This document shows, in pieces, positions 1-7,495 of a DNA stretch of 31,487 bases. The stretch is from an uncultured Lachnospiraceae bacterium. Lineage in GTDB: Bacteria > Bacillota > Clostridia > Lachnospirales > Lachnospiraceae. The notes under the pieces were generated by a model, which made no database searches, was not told the origin of the DNA, and was given only the letters and a program-made list of their open reading frames with translations. Both the position numbers and the translations under genes were made by a program. The first letter of the stretch is position 1. Each line of letters begins with the position of its first letter. The DNA is taken from assembly GCA_947382415.1 (NCBI GenBank), contig CANCYO010000032.1, positions 1-31,487 on the forward strand, in the 5' to 3' direction.

Positions 1-2
1 TT

Positions 3-419
3 AAAATTATCAACCGTCTGTTCCCCGATGCGGTGCTTTGTATGGAAACTGCCCTTTTTTACTATCAGTACAGTGACCGCAATCCTGCCGAGTGGAATAT
101 TACGATTGATAAAAATGTTTCCAGAGGCCGTACAAATATTGATTATCCATTTGTAAAGGCATATCGGATTGAGCCTGTTTTAGTTCCCATCGGTGAAACG
201 AAAGGCAGTATCAATTTTGTCGATGTCCGTATCTATGATCGTGACCGTACCATTTGTGATGTGTTGCGGAATATGAGCAAAATGGATAAGGAGATTTTTA
301 ATAAGGCAATACAAGGGTATGTAAAAGACCCGAAAAAAAATATACCGAACCTAATGGAGTATGCAAAGGTATTGCGTATGCAAAAGCGTGTAAAAGAATT
401 GATTGGAGTGTGGTTGTAA
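3..419 (+). CDS. AbiEi-type antitoxin / transcriptional regulator, 5'-truncated by the window edge
   Basis: This is the C-terminal part of what looks like the antitoxin of an AbiE (type IV) toxin-antitoxin pair. The reading frame is open from base 3, so the true start lies upstream of the window; the GTG at 33 is internal, because the frame continues upstream as an in-family sequence (IINRLFPDA before VLCMETALFYY). The visible part is the family's C-terminal antitoxin region (FPDAVLCMETALFYYQYSDR, then the VSRGR and YRIEPV segments); the N-terminal winged helix is not visible. In known AbiE systems the antitoxin represses the operon and counters the AbiEii nucleotidyltransferase without direct binding. 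The stop codon overlaps the toxin start (TAATG), which is the usual coupled arrangement. Family assignment is from recalled motif similarity and from the neighbour. Confidence 0.8.
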   Translation, partial: KIINRLFPDAVLCMETALFYYQYSDRNPAEWNITIDKNVSRGRTNIDYPFVKAYRIEPVLVPIGETKGSINFVDVRIYDRDRTICDVLRNMSKMDKEIFNKAIQGYVKDPKKNIPNLMEYAKVLRMQKRVKELIGVWL

Positions 420-1315
420 TGGCTGATGTAGCGGCATCTGTTTTGGCAAAGCTTAAGAATAAAGCGAAGGCGGCTGGTATCAGCTATCAGCAGTGCCTAC
501 AGCTTTTTATGCAGGAGGAGTTTTTGCGGAAGCTCTCAAAGTCTGGATATGAGGATACTCTTATTCTCAAGGGCGGATTGTTTATCTATACGCTCACCAA
601 TTTTGAAAGCCGAGCAACGATTGATGTGGATTTCCTGCTTTGCAGCGTTTCCAATTCATTGGACGAGGTAAAAGCCCTTATCCTAAAAATTCTTGCTACG
701 CCTACGGGTAATGATTATATTGAGATGACTGCGAAAGGATTTGAAGAAATCTCGCCGCAAAGGAAGTATCACGGCATCAGTACACAGATTATCGGAAAGA
801 TAAAAAATGTCCGAGTTCCCTTTAATGTAGATATTGGCGTAGGTGATGTGATTGTTCCCTGTGCCGAGCAGAGGACTATCCACACACAGCTCCCCGATTT
901 TGAAGCACCTGTTATTATGACTTATTCTCTTGAAAGCACCATAGCCGAAAAGTTTGACGCTATCCTGCAACGGTTTGAACTGACAGGAAGAATGAAAGAC
1001 TTTTACGATATTTACTATTTGGCAAGGACTTTTGATTTTGACGGAGCGAAATTGCAGACGGCAATATCCAGAACATTGGAACGGCGAGGGACATCCTACG
1101 AAAAGAACAGTTTCAAGCGTATTCTCACACTTGCCGAGGATGCGGATATACAGAAGCGGTGGAAATATTTCCTAAAAACCATAAAGGATGATATGCTTGA
1201 GTTTTCAGCGGTCATTAAGGAAATACAGAAATTCCTTGAGCCTGTATTTGATGCGATAGTGAATGAGGATGAGTTGAAAAAAGAGTGGAATACCATTAAG
1301 AATCAATGGAATTAA
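419..1315 (+). CDS. AbiEii/AbiGii-family nucleotidyltransferase toxin
   Basis: A 298-residue protein of the AbiEii nucleotidyltransferase toxin family, which acts in the cytoplasm to stop growth, classically in phage defence or element maintenance. The family hallmarks are visible: KGG at residues 51-53 followed by R65-x3-DVD at 69-71 with the pattern of a minimal nucleotidyltransferase GG/S...DxD site, and a C-terminal helical region containing the FYDIYYLART segment typical of the family. The ATG at 419 is preferred over the GTG at 410 because it overlaps the antitoxin stop and has GGAG about 11 bases upstream. Both genes are visibly AT-richer than rarA next door, consistent with acquisition by transfer. 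The target nucleic acid cannot be inferred. Confidence 0.85.
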   Translation: MADVAASVLAKLKNKAKAAGISYQQCLQLFMQEEFLRKLSKSGYEDTLILKGGLFIYTLTNFESRATIDVDFLLCSVSNSLDEVKALILKILATPTGNDYIEMTAKGFEEISPQRKYHGISTQIIGKIKNVRVPFNVDIGVGDVIVPCAEQRTIHTQLPDFEAPVIMTYSLESTIAEKFDAILQRFELTGRMKDFYDIYYLARTFDFDGAKLQTAISRTLERRGTSYEKNSFKRILTLAEDADIQKRWKYFLKTIKDDMLEFSAVIKEIQKFLEPVFDAIVNEDELKKEWNTIKNQWN

Positions 1316-1349
1316 AGTGTTTTTTTTTAAAGAACAAGGAGTGAATATT

Positions 1350-1686
1350 ATGGGATTTAGATTTACACTTGAATCAGCCAATACAGTAGCAAATTTAACA
1401 TATTGAAGTGACCTCCAATACATTCAAACTGGTACTTCCTAATATGAATGCGGAAGTTACTGAAACCACATTTGCCGCAACTGAAAATTCTTCCATGGTA
1501 ATCACTCAGCAGATGAAAGCCGTGACGGATTATCTGACAGAATACGGTGAAATGACAGACGAAGAACTGCAGGAACTATTGAATGTCAAAAAGACACGAG
1601 CCTATTTGCTTGCCCGTCAGATGAATGAGAAGGGGTTAATTGAAATTATCGGCAGAGGCGCTGCGAAGAAATATAAATTGAAGTGA
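1350..1686 (+). pseudogene. Decayed gene: 18-codon 5' stub plus C-terminal remnant of an AlbA_2/ATPase-type regulator
   Basis: Two pieces in different frames. First, an AAGGAG site at 1336-1341 drives an ATG at 1350 that reads only 18 codons (MGFRFTLESANTVANLTY) to TGA at 1404-1406. Second, a frame from about 1408 to 1686 encodes a segment like the C-terminus of Schlafen/AlbA_2-type transcriptional regulators: an NTFKLVLPNMN strand, then a winged-helix tail (DEELQELLNVKKTRAYLLARQM, ending in an EIIGRGAAKKYKL wing). It begins with GTG and has no convincing ribosome binding site. I read this as leftovers of one or two genes broken during decay of the accessory segment that also carries AbiE. 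A short translated peptide from the first piece is possible. The family call for the second piece is moderate; for the first piece there is none. Confidence 0.5.
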
Positions 1687-1705
1687 CTTGGGAGAGTAAT
1701 TGTAT

Positions 1706-3037
1706 ATGGAACAGCTTAGTTTATTTGATGATCGTGAGCGGATGGCGCCGTTAGCCAGCCGTCTGAGGCCGGACAATCTGGATGAATATGTGGGGCAGCG
1801 GCATTTGATCGGGCCGGGCAAGATCCTGAGGCAATTGATCGAAAGGGATCAGATCACGTCCATGATCTTCTGGGGTCCGCCGGGAGTGGGCAAGACCACT
1901 CTTGCACGGATCATTGCGAAGCAGACGCGGGCGGAATTTGTGGAATTCAGCGCGGTGACCAGCGGGATCAAAGAGGTAAAGGAAGTCATGCAGCAGGCGG
2001 AGTCCAATCGCAGGATGGGGATTCGGACGCTGCTCTTTGCAGACGAGATACACCGGTTCAACAAGGCGCAGCAGGATGCGTTTTTACCGTTTGTGGAAAG
2101 GGGAAGTATTATTCTGGTGGGCGCTACCACAGAGAATCCTTCTTTTGAGATCAATTCCGCTTTGCTTTCCCGATGTAAGGTCTTTATCCTGAAGGCCCTG
2201 GAAGAAGAGGATCTGACAGGGCTTTTGCGTCATGCACTGGAGAGTCCCAGAGGATTGGGTAATATGCAGATTGACATTGAGGATTCCCATCTGAACGCCA
2301 TTGCCCGTTTTGCTAACGGAGATGCCAGAACGGCGCTGAATACCCTGGAAATGGCAGTGTTTAACGGACAGATGAATGAGGACGGCCGGATTCGTGTCAA
2401 CGAGGCGGTGCTGTCGGAATGTATGAATCGGCGTTCGCTTTTATATGATAAAAACGGCGAGGAGCATTATAATCTGATATCCGCCCTGCATAAGTCCATG
2501 CGCAACAGCGATCCGGATGCGGCGGTCTATTGGATGTATCGCATGTTGGACGGCGGGGAGAATCCTCTTTATATCGCAAGACGGCTGGTCCGGTTTGCCA
2601 GTGAGGATATCGGCATGGCGGATTCCAACGCGTTACAGGTGGCGGTAGCGGTTTATCAGGCCTGCCATTTTCTCGGAATGCCGGAATGCGACGTACATCT
2701 GGCTCATGCGGTGGTATATCTCTCCATGGCGCCCAAATCCAATGCGCTTTACCGGGCCTGTCTGGCGGTGAAGGCCGATATTAAGGACATGCCGGCAGAG
2801 CCGGTTCCCCTGCAGATATGCAATGCTCCCACAAAGCTTATGAAGGAGCTTGATTACGGAAAAGACTATGTATATGCCCATGACACTGCAAAGAAACTGT
2901 CGGCCATGCAGTGCCTGCCGGATTCGCTGAAGGATAAGCGCTATTATGAGCCGTCCTGTGAGGGGGATGAAGAGCGGGTGCGGGAACGGCTGGAAGAGAT
3001 TTTAAAATGGAAATATGAGCAAAGACAGAATGAATAG
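1706..3037 (+). CDS. rarA: Replication-associated recombination protein A (AAA+ ATPase)
   Basis: A 443-residue RarA/MgsA (WRNIP1) protein, a clamp-loader-like AAA+ ATPase that acts at stalled replication forks. Visible signatures: N-terminal LSLFDD and PLASRLRPDNLDEYVGQ, Walker A GPPGVGKTT at 57-65, Walker B LLFADE at about 109-114 followed by IHRFNKAQQD, and sensor-1 GATTEN at 139-144. The C-terminal part carries the family tetramerisation region (ALHKSMRNSDPDAAVYW and ARRLVRFASEDIG). Length is normal. ATG 1706 is chosen over the TTG at 1700 because the N-terminus then starts MEQLSLFDD as in homologues and a GGGAGAG site lies at about 1690-1696. Its last 94 bases overlap the convergent ABC permease. 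Confidence 0.96.
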   Translation: MEQLSLFDDRERMAPLASRLRPDNLDEYVGQRHLIGPGKILRQLIERDQITSMIFWGPPGVGKTTLARIIAKQTRAEFVEFSAVTSGIKEVKEVMQQAESNRRMGIRTLLFADEIHRFNKAQQDAFLPFVERGSIILVGATTENPSFEINSALLSRCKVFILKALEEEDLTGLLRHALESPRGLGNMQIDIEDSHLNAIARFANGDARTALNTLEMAVFNGQMNEDGRIRVNEAVLSECMNRRSLLYDKNGEEHYNLISALHKSMRNSDPDAAVYWMYRMLDGGENPLYIARRLVRFASEDIGMADSNALQVAVAVYQACHFLGMPECDVHLAHAVVYLSMAPKSNALYRACLAVKADIKDMPAEPVPLQICNAPTKLMKELDYGKDYVYAHDTAKKLSAMQCLPDSLKDKRYYEPSCEGDEERVRERLEEILKWKYEQRQNE

Positions 3038-4305
3038 GATGCGAACAGGATCAAAAAGCAAATCATAAAGCCGCCTGCGGTTTTAACTGTCAGATTGCGC
3101 ATGGATGCGGCAAATATCCGGTTCAGCTTATAATTTATGAAGACTGCTGCCGGCAAAAGTATCGCAAAAGACATCAGCGTTGGCAGAAAGAGGCGCAGCA
3201 GTAGCTGTGTATACAGCAATGACTTAAGTTCATATTGATTTTTCCCAAGATAAAACAGCAGTCTGGTATCCCTCAATTCTTTTTTGGAGTCGATGATCTG
3301 CAATAATGAAAAGATATAAAAACAGAGCGTCATAAAAATGATACACAGACTGATCTGTAATACGCCCATCCATTGTTGGCTGGCAGACTCAAATATAAAA
3401 ATCTTCCGGTTGAGCAGCAACAGTCCGCATGTAAAGGAAACTGCCGAAAAAATCAGACACACACAGAAAATGGTGTTCATAACCGCGTTTGTTTTTGCGT
3501 CTGTTGTCATCTGGGCAACGCGATACAGACGATTTCCAGGGTACAGAGTATCTGCCTGTGACAGACGCAAATGTCCAAGGAAGGCATTGAACCATTTATA
3601 AAACGAGTAAATGCTTAATATCATTGGCAATGAAATGAACGAAACCGAGACAGGCATAATCGTGTCGGGCATAAAGGCAATCGCAGCCAGCAAGGCGATA
3701 TACACCGAAAAACTGATAGAAAAAAGCAAGCCCCAAAAGGATTTTTTATCTGCACTCAGAGATTGACTGCGTCGTTTTTCGTTCATGAGCTGTACAATCT
3801 GCAATTTATAGATGGTCAGTTTCATAAAGAAGCCTGACAGGAATTCTGCACAGCAGAAATACACAAGCGTCGGGAGCACACTCTTCAATAAAGACTGTAT
3901 TATGGATGGTTCTCCGGTTGTCTGCAGGACTCTGTAATGTAAAAGTGAAAATATTCCGGCGCCCACAAATAAGCCTGAGAGGAAGCAGATCAGTCCTATG
4001 GCAGTCAATTCGCATAAGAATACAAAAGACAGTTTGTTTTTGTCCATTCCCAGCAACAGATAAGTGGCAAATTCTTTTGCTCTCTGCCGGATGATAAATC
4101 TGTTGATATAGACTACGAACACAGTCATGATCACTACGATCAGCAGCGGTAAAGCCATTGTCTGAAAGCCCGCCTGCACATTTCCCCAATATGCGATACT
4201 GTTTGATAGATAAAGGACAGATATAAGCGTAACCATTGAAAAGATATAAAGAATGTAATCCTGCATGGACCGTTTTGCGTTGCGGAGCGCTAATTTAAGA
4301 TACAT
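2944..4305 (-). CDS. FtsX-like ABC transporter permease, compact BceB-related form
   Basis: A 453-residue polytopic membrane protein, the permease partner of the ATPase fusion just upstream. About ten hydrophobic segments can be counted, with the FtsX pattern of a helix pair before a RQRAKEFATYLLLGM coupling segment and a second such segment (LRDTRLLFYLGKNQYELK) near the C-terminus. BceB-type permeases of peptide-resistance systems have about 600-650 residues with a large external domain between helices 7 and 8; here only a short loop remains, so peptide sensing as in BceAB is uncertain. The ATG at 4305 has a GGAGGTG site and lies 11 bases inside the ATPase gene, implying coupling. The last roughly 30 codons run antisense through the end of rarA and give a Ser/Arg-rich tail. 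Confidence 0.85.
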   Translation of the reverse strand: MYLKLALRNAKRSMQDYILYIFSMVTLISVLYLSNSIAYWGNVQAGFQTMALPLLIVVIMTVFVVYINRFIIRQRAKEFATYLLLGMDKNKLSFVFLCELTAIGLICFLSGLFVGAGIFSLLHYRVLQTTGEPSIIQSLLKSVLPTLVYFCCAEFLSGFFMKLTIYKLQIVQLMNEKRRSQSLSADKKSFWGLLFSISFSVYIALLAAIAFMPDTIMPVSVSFISLPMILSIYSFYKWFNAFLGHLRLSQADTLYPGNRLYRVAQMTTDAKTNAVMNTIFCVCLIFSAVSFTCGLLLLNRKIFIFESASQQWMGVLQISLCIIFMTLCFYIFSLLQIIDSKKELRDTRLLFYLGKNQYELKSLLYTQLLLRLFLPTLMSFAILLPAAVFINYKLNRIFAASMRNLTVKTAGGFMICFLILFASYSFCLCSYFHFKISSSRSRTRSSSPSQDGS

Positions 4306-5416
4306 AGGAAACACCTCCGGTAATTTTTGCCATAATGTCCAGAATTCCGGTAAAGAATTCCTGTTTGCTCTCCTGTCCCCGCTCCAGGGCAGCCTTGAAT
4401 TCGCCATCCTGCATAAACAGGATTTTATCGCAATAACTGGCAGACAATACATCATGCGTGACCATCAACACGGTGGCATGATATTTTTGGGAGAGCAAAA
4501 CAAAGATGTCCAATAACTGTTTGGCGGAGCTGCTGTCCAGAGCTCCTGTCGGTTCGTCTGCAAGGATAAGGCCGGGGTTTGTGACAATCGCTCTTGCACA
4601 GGCGCATCTTTGCCGTTGTCCGCCTGATATTTCACAGGGAAACCTGTCCAGAATATGAGATATATTCAGTTTTTCGGACCAATCCGTAATCGTCTGTTTA
4701 ACAGTTTCTTTTGGAAGTTGCTTTATTGTCAGCGCCAATGCTATATTTTCATAGACTGTCAGTGAGTCCAGCAAATTGTATTCCTGAAAGATAAATCCCA
4801 AATGTTCCCGGCGAAAATCTGCCAGTTGATGTTCGGACAGCGATGCGATATTCTGTCCGTCGATTTCTATCCGTCCGCCGGTGGCTTTGTCAATGGTTCC
4901 GATCATATTGAGCAATGTGGTTTTGCCCGATCCGGATGCACCCATGATTCCGACAAAACTCCCTTTGGTAATCTCAAGGCTGATATCTTTGACTGCCACG
5001 GTTGAAGTGTTTTCGGTTTCGTATATTTTTGAGACATTGTTTAATTTAAGAACAGTTGGTATGTGAGTATCTGCTTTGCGCTCCCATTGATCTTTACCTG
5101 ACTCATCTTTATCTGACTGATCTATATCTGACAGATCTTTACCCAGCCAGTCTGTTAAAACATCAAACAGCAGGTGATTTGCTTTTTCTTTCAGGTTTTC
5201 GTCCGATATATACTCGCCTGACAGTAATTCGTTCAGAGTGATCTGAAGCAAGTCGCACAGAGGATGAAACAGGGACAGGTCGGGCATGGATTTTCCTGTT
5301 TCCCACTTTGAGACCGCTTTGTCCGTAATTCCCAGTTTCTCGGCAAGTTGACTTTGCGTCATACCCATGTCCCGTCTTCGGGTGGAGATAAAGCTTCCGA
5401 TTTTTTTCTGATCCAT
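4295..5416 (-). CDS. XRE-family helix-turn-helix fused to ABC transporter ATPase
   Basis: A 373-residue fusion. Residues 1-70 form a Cro/C1 (XRE) DNA-binding domain (TQSQLAEKLGITDKAVSKWE at 20-39). Residues about 93-115 are an acidic Ser/Asp/Lys linker encoded by imperfect tandem repeats. Residues about 120-373 are a MacB/BceA-class ATPase with Walker A GASGSGKTT (159-167), Q-loop Q211, signature ISGGQ (263-267), Walker B LILADEP (283-289) and His321, so it should hydrolyse ATP. With the permease it would make a small export or removal system; the fused domain suggests the ATPase subunit itself binds DNA, perhaps its own promoter. ATG 5416 has a GGGAG site. Base composition is AT-richer than rarA and spoVAD, hinting at transfer. 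Substrate unknown. Confidence 0.88.
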   Translation of the reverse strand: MDQKKIGSFISTRRRDMGMTQSQLAEKLGITDKAVSKWETGKSMPDLSLFHPLCDLLQITLNELLSGEYISDENLKEKANHLLFDVLTDWLGKDLSDIDQSDKDESGKDQWERKADTHIPTVLKLNNVSKIYETENTSTVAVKDISLEITKGSFVGIMGASGSGKTTLLNMIGTIDKATGGRIEIDGQNIASLSEHQLADFRREHLGFIFQEYNLLDSLTVYENIALALTIKQLPKETVKQTITDWSEKLNISHILDRFPCEISGGQRQRCACARAIVTNPGLILADEPTGALDSSSAKQLLDIFVLLSQKYHATVLMVTHDVLSASYCDKILFMQDGEFKAALERGQESKQEFFTGILDIMAKITGGVSYVS

Positions 5417-5462
5417 AGCGCTCCCTTTCTTTCGGGTTTTAATATACTTTTTAATATATTTT

Positions 5463-5491
5463 ATTATATCTCAGGCAGGGATCAATGAACA
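5463..5491 (-). promoter_or_regulatory. Vegetative-type promoter of the XRE-ABC fusion
   Basis: On the minus strand a perfect -10 TATAAT (5463-5468) lies 17 bases from a weak -35 TGTTCA (5486-5491). It faces the fusion gene, giving a leader of about 40 bases. The poor -35 fits a promoter that depends on or is controlled by a bound regulator. Confidence 0.6.
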
Positions 5492-5492
5492 T

Positions 5493-5505
5493 CTACCAGT
5501 GGTAG
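5493..5505. promoter_or_regulatory. 13-bp palindrome, candidate operator
   Basis: CTACCA and TGGTAG flank a single central base, a perfect 6+1+6 palindrome. It sits one base upstream of the -35 of the XRE-ABC gene and between two divergent genes, so the fused XRE domain is the natural candidate to bind it. Binding is inferred, not shown. Confidence 0.5.
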
Positions 5506-5554
5506 AATTATGGAAAAGCGTGTATTTTCGGCCTGAGAATCCTCGTTATCTGCC

Positions 5555-5584
5555 GTATAAAAATCTGTTTTTCGGGGCATGATA
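5555..5584 (+). promoter_or_regulatory. Sigma-G (forespore) promoter of spoVAD
   Basis: GTATA at 5555-5559 and CATGATA at 5578-5584 are separated by 18 bases. This agrees with the B. subtilis sigma-G consensus as I recall it (GHATR, 18 bases, CATNHTA). It lies about 67 bases upstream of the spoVAD start, and the spoVA operon is a classic sigma-G target, so position and function agree. Confidence 0.65.
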
Positions 5585-5650
5585 CTTCCAAAATCTGCAT
5601 GAACGGCCAAAAAGGCTTTCGTGCTACGGAGGATGGAAAGGAGCTGTCAT

Positions 5651-6739
5651 ATGGGTCAACATTTGGGAAAGTCCAGCATACGGCTGGAGAAACCGGTATT
5701 TATCACGGGAAGCGCCAGCGTGGTGGGCAAGAAGGAAGGTGAGGGGCCTCTGGGGCTTCTTTTTGATATGGTGGGAGAGGATGATCTGTTTGGCTGTGAG
5801 ACATGGGAGGAAGCGGAGAGCAGTCTGCAGAAGGATGCGGTGTATCTGGCCATGGAGAAGGCCGGCGTGAAGCCTATGGATGTGGACTTTATGTTTGCGG
5901 GAGATCTGCTGGGGCAGTCCATCGCCACCTCTTTCGGTATCTCCTGTTATCAAATCCCGCTCTTTGGTCTCTACGGGGCCTGTTCTACCTGCGGAGAATC
6001 TCTGGCTCTGGGGGCCATGGCCATCGCCGGAAATTTTGCGCAGAAGGTAGTCTGCGTCACTTCCAGTCATTTTGCCAGTGCGGAGAAAGAATTCCGGTTT
6101 CCGCTTGAGTATGGCAATCAGCGTCCCCTGTCCGCGAGCTGGACTGTGACAGGCAGCGGAGCGTTCGTGTTGGGAGCGGAACGGGATGGACATGACAACC
6201 GGCGCTGCTGTGGTTCGACAGAGATGTCAGTGGAAAAAACAACACCGGTGTCAAAGGGAGCAAGAGCCTGTATAACAGGGATTACAGTGGGGAAGATCAC
6301 AGATTATGGGCTGAAGGATTCCATGAATATGGGTGCATGTATGGCACCCGCGTCAGCTTCCACTCTTGAACAGCATTTTATTGACTTTGACAGTCAGCCG
6401 GATGATTACGATAAGATTATCACAGGCGATCTGGGCAGTGTGGGACAGCGGGCACTGATCGATCTGATGAGGGAGAGGGGATATGATATCTCCGCCAGGC
6501 ATATGGACTGCGGCCTGGAGATCTTCGATGCGGAGTCTCAGGACACACATGCGGGGGGCAGCGGCTGCGGATGCAGCGCGGCCACGCTGTCGGCTTATAT
6601 TCTGAAACAGTTGGAGGAGGGAAACTGGCGGAAAGTGTTGTTTATGCCCACAGGGGCGCTGCTCTCGAAGACCAGCTTTAATGAGGGAAAGAGTGTGCCC
6701 GGGATTGCTCATGCGCTGGTGCTGGAGAGCTGTTTGTAG
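5651..6739 (+). CDS. spoVAD: Stage V sporulation protein AD
   Basis: SpoVAD is a thiolase-fold protein of the SpoVA channel complex that moves dipicolinic acid into the forespore and out again at germination; it lies on the outer face of the inner spore membrane. The 362-residue product shows the family motifs: an N-terminal FITGSASVVGKKEGEGPLG stretch, DVDFMFAGDLLGQ at 78-89, the thiolase-like GACSTCGES at 109-117, SHFASAEKEFRFPLEYG at 139-155 and a C-terminal GGSGCGCSA loop. It is slightly longer than the B. subtilis protein (about 338), partly through an extra stretch at about 178-205. ATG 5651 is chosen over upstream GTG/ATG codons because AAAGGAG lies 8 bases before it. spoVAC is not next to it; spoVAE is 1.8 kb downstream. 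Confidence 0.95.
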   Translation: MGQHLGKSSIRLEKPVFITGSASVVGKKEGEGPLGLLFDMVGEDDLFGCETWEEAESSLQKDAVYLAMEKAGVKPMDVDFMFAGDLLGQSIATSFGISCYQIPLFGLYGACSTCGESLALGAMAIAGNFAQKVVCVTSSHFASAEKEFRFPLEYGNQRPLSASWTVTGSGAFVLGAERDGHDNRRCCGSTEMSVEKTTPVSKGARACITGITVGKITDYGLKDSMNMGACMAPASASTLEQHFIDFDSQPDDYDKIITGDLGSVGQRALIDLMRERGYDISARHMDCGLEIFDAESQDTHAGGSGCGCSAATLSAYILKQLEEGNWRKVLFMPTGALLSKTSFNEGKSVPGIAHALVLESCL

Positions 6740-6772
6740 AAGTGCCTGGGGCGTGTGGCGGGTCAGGTCGTG

Positions 6773-7063
6773 GTTTTGTAGCGTGGGAGTTCAGTCGGGG
6801 GCGGCAGTGGGAGACAGGGCGGCTTCTGCGGGCTGGGGCTGCGCCTGGGTGTTTTCTAATAGTGCGGATATGGAAGCCGGCAGGCTGCGGGTCGCCTATA
6901 AGGCGCATCCGTGCGCCGTATAGCCTAAAATGCGCATCCATGCGCATTTTCCCCTGGGCTCCGGCCCGCACTATAAGAAAACGCTCCAGGCTCCGCCAAT
7001 GCCCGCAGAAGCCGCCCTGTCTCCCACTGCCTCGGTCCCGGCTGAATGCTCCTGCTGTAAAAC
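6773..7063. repeat. Large imperfect inverted repeat (291 bp) with two hairpins at its apex
   Basis: The arms are 6773-6870 and about 6964-7063. A 31-bp block is perfectly complementary (6803-6833 with 7001-7031); a second block pairs with few mismatches (GCCTGGGTGTTTTCTAATAG with its counterpart near 6970-6992), and an outer block runs out to GTTTT/AAAAC. The apex has two further hairpins: 6896-6923 (GGCGCA/TGCGCC with a 4-base loop) and 6927-6950 (AAAATGCGCAT/ATGCGCATTTT, 2-base loop). Open frames on both strands here are only palindrome shadows. It may be a MITE-like or palindromic repeat element, or a structured RNA or terminator after spoVAD. Confidence 0.85.
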
Positions 7064-7222
7064 TTTGGACTGAGCGGTGGGGAATTGGGCTGTTATGCAA
7101 AGGCGGATGAATGCGGTTGCAATCTTCTTTGGATGCTGTTACAATACTTTCAGGGTAGTTTGGTTAGTAGGGTATGGGCATTGGGTTTCGGGGGTTGGGT
7201 TCTGCGGGGAGGTCTGAGCGGT

Positions 7223-7465
7223 ATGCGGAGAATGGAGTTTAAGATGGAGCGGCCGGGGCTGCTGGAGGTGGGGCAGGAGGTTTCCGTGACGGAAGGGCTG
7301 CTTCCCAGCAACTATTATTATACCATTGATCCGGCTCTGGCCATGTCGGCCAATATTCCTTTTCCGAAGCGTCTGGTGAGCAGGAAGGGCGTAGTGACGG
7401 GCATCGTGGAGAACGACAGGGGATTTTATGTCACGGCGGAGTTTGATGAGCCGGATGTAGAATAA
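7223..7465 (+). CDS. Small uncharacterised protein (80 aa)
   Basis: I do not recognise a named family. The frame gives an 80-residue soluble acidic protein starting MRRMEFKMERPG, with a YYYTIDPALAMSANIPFPKR core and a C-terminal beta-rich stretch (RKGVVTGIVENDRGFYVTAEFDEP). The upper part of the open frame (7085-7222) is of low quality and probably untranslated; ATG 7223 has GGGGAGG at 7206-7212, ten bases upstream. The stop is 30 bases before the ridA start, so the two are probably co-transcribed. Codon use and the spaced acidic/hydrophobic pattern look like real coding sequence. Function unknown. Confidence 0.65.
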   Translation: MRRMEFKMERPGLLEVGQEVSVTEGLLPSNYYYTIDPALAMSANIPFPKRLVSRKGVVTGIVENDRGFYVTAEFDEPDVE

Positions 7466-7495
7466 ATGAACAAATACAGTAGGAGGACAAGTGTT

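Noticed and set aside
6678..7110. Open frames of 80-140 codons on both strands after spoVAD
   Set aside because: They lie in the 291-bp inverted repeat, so the two strands mirror each other; low-complexity translation and no plausible starts.
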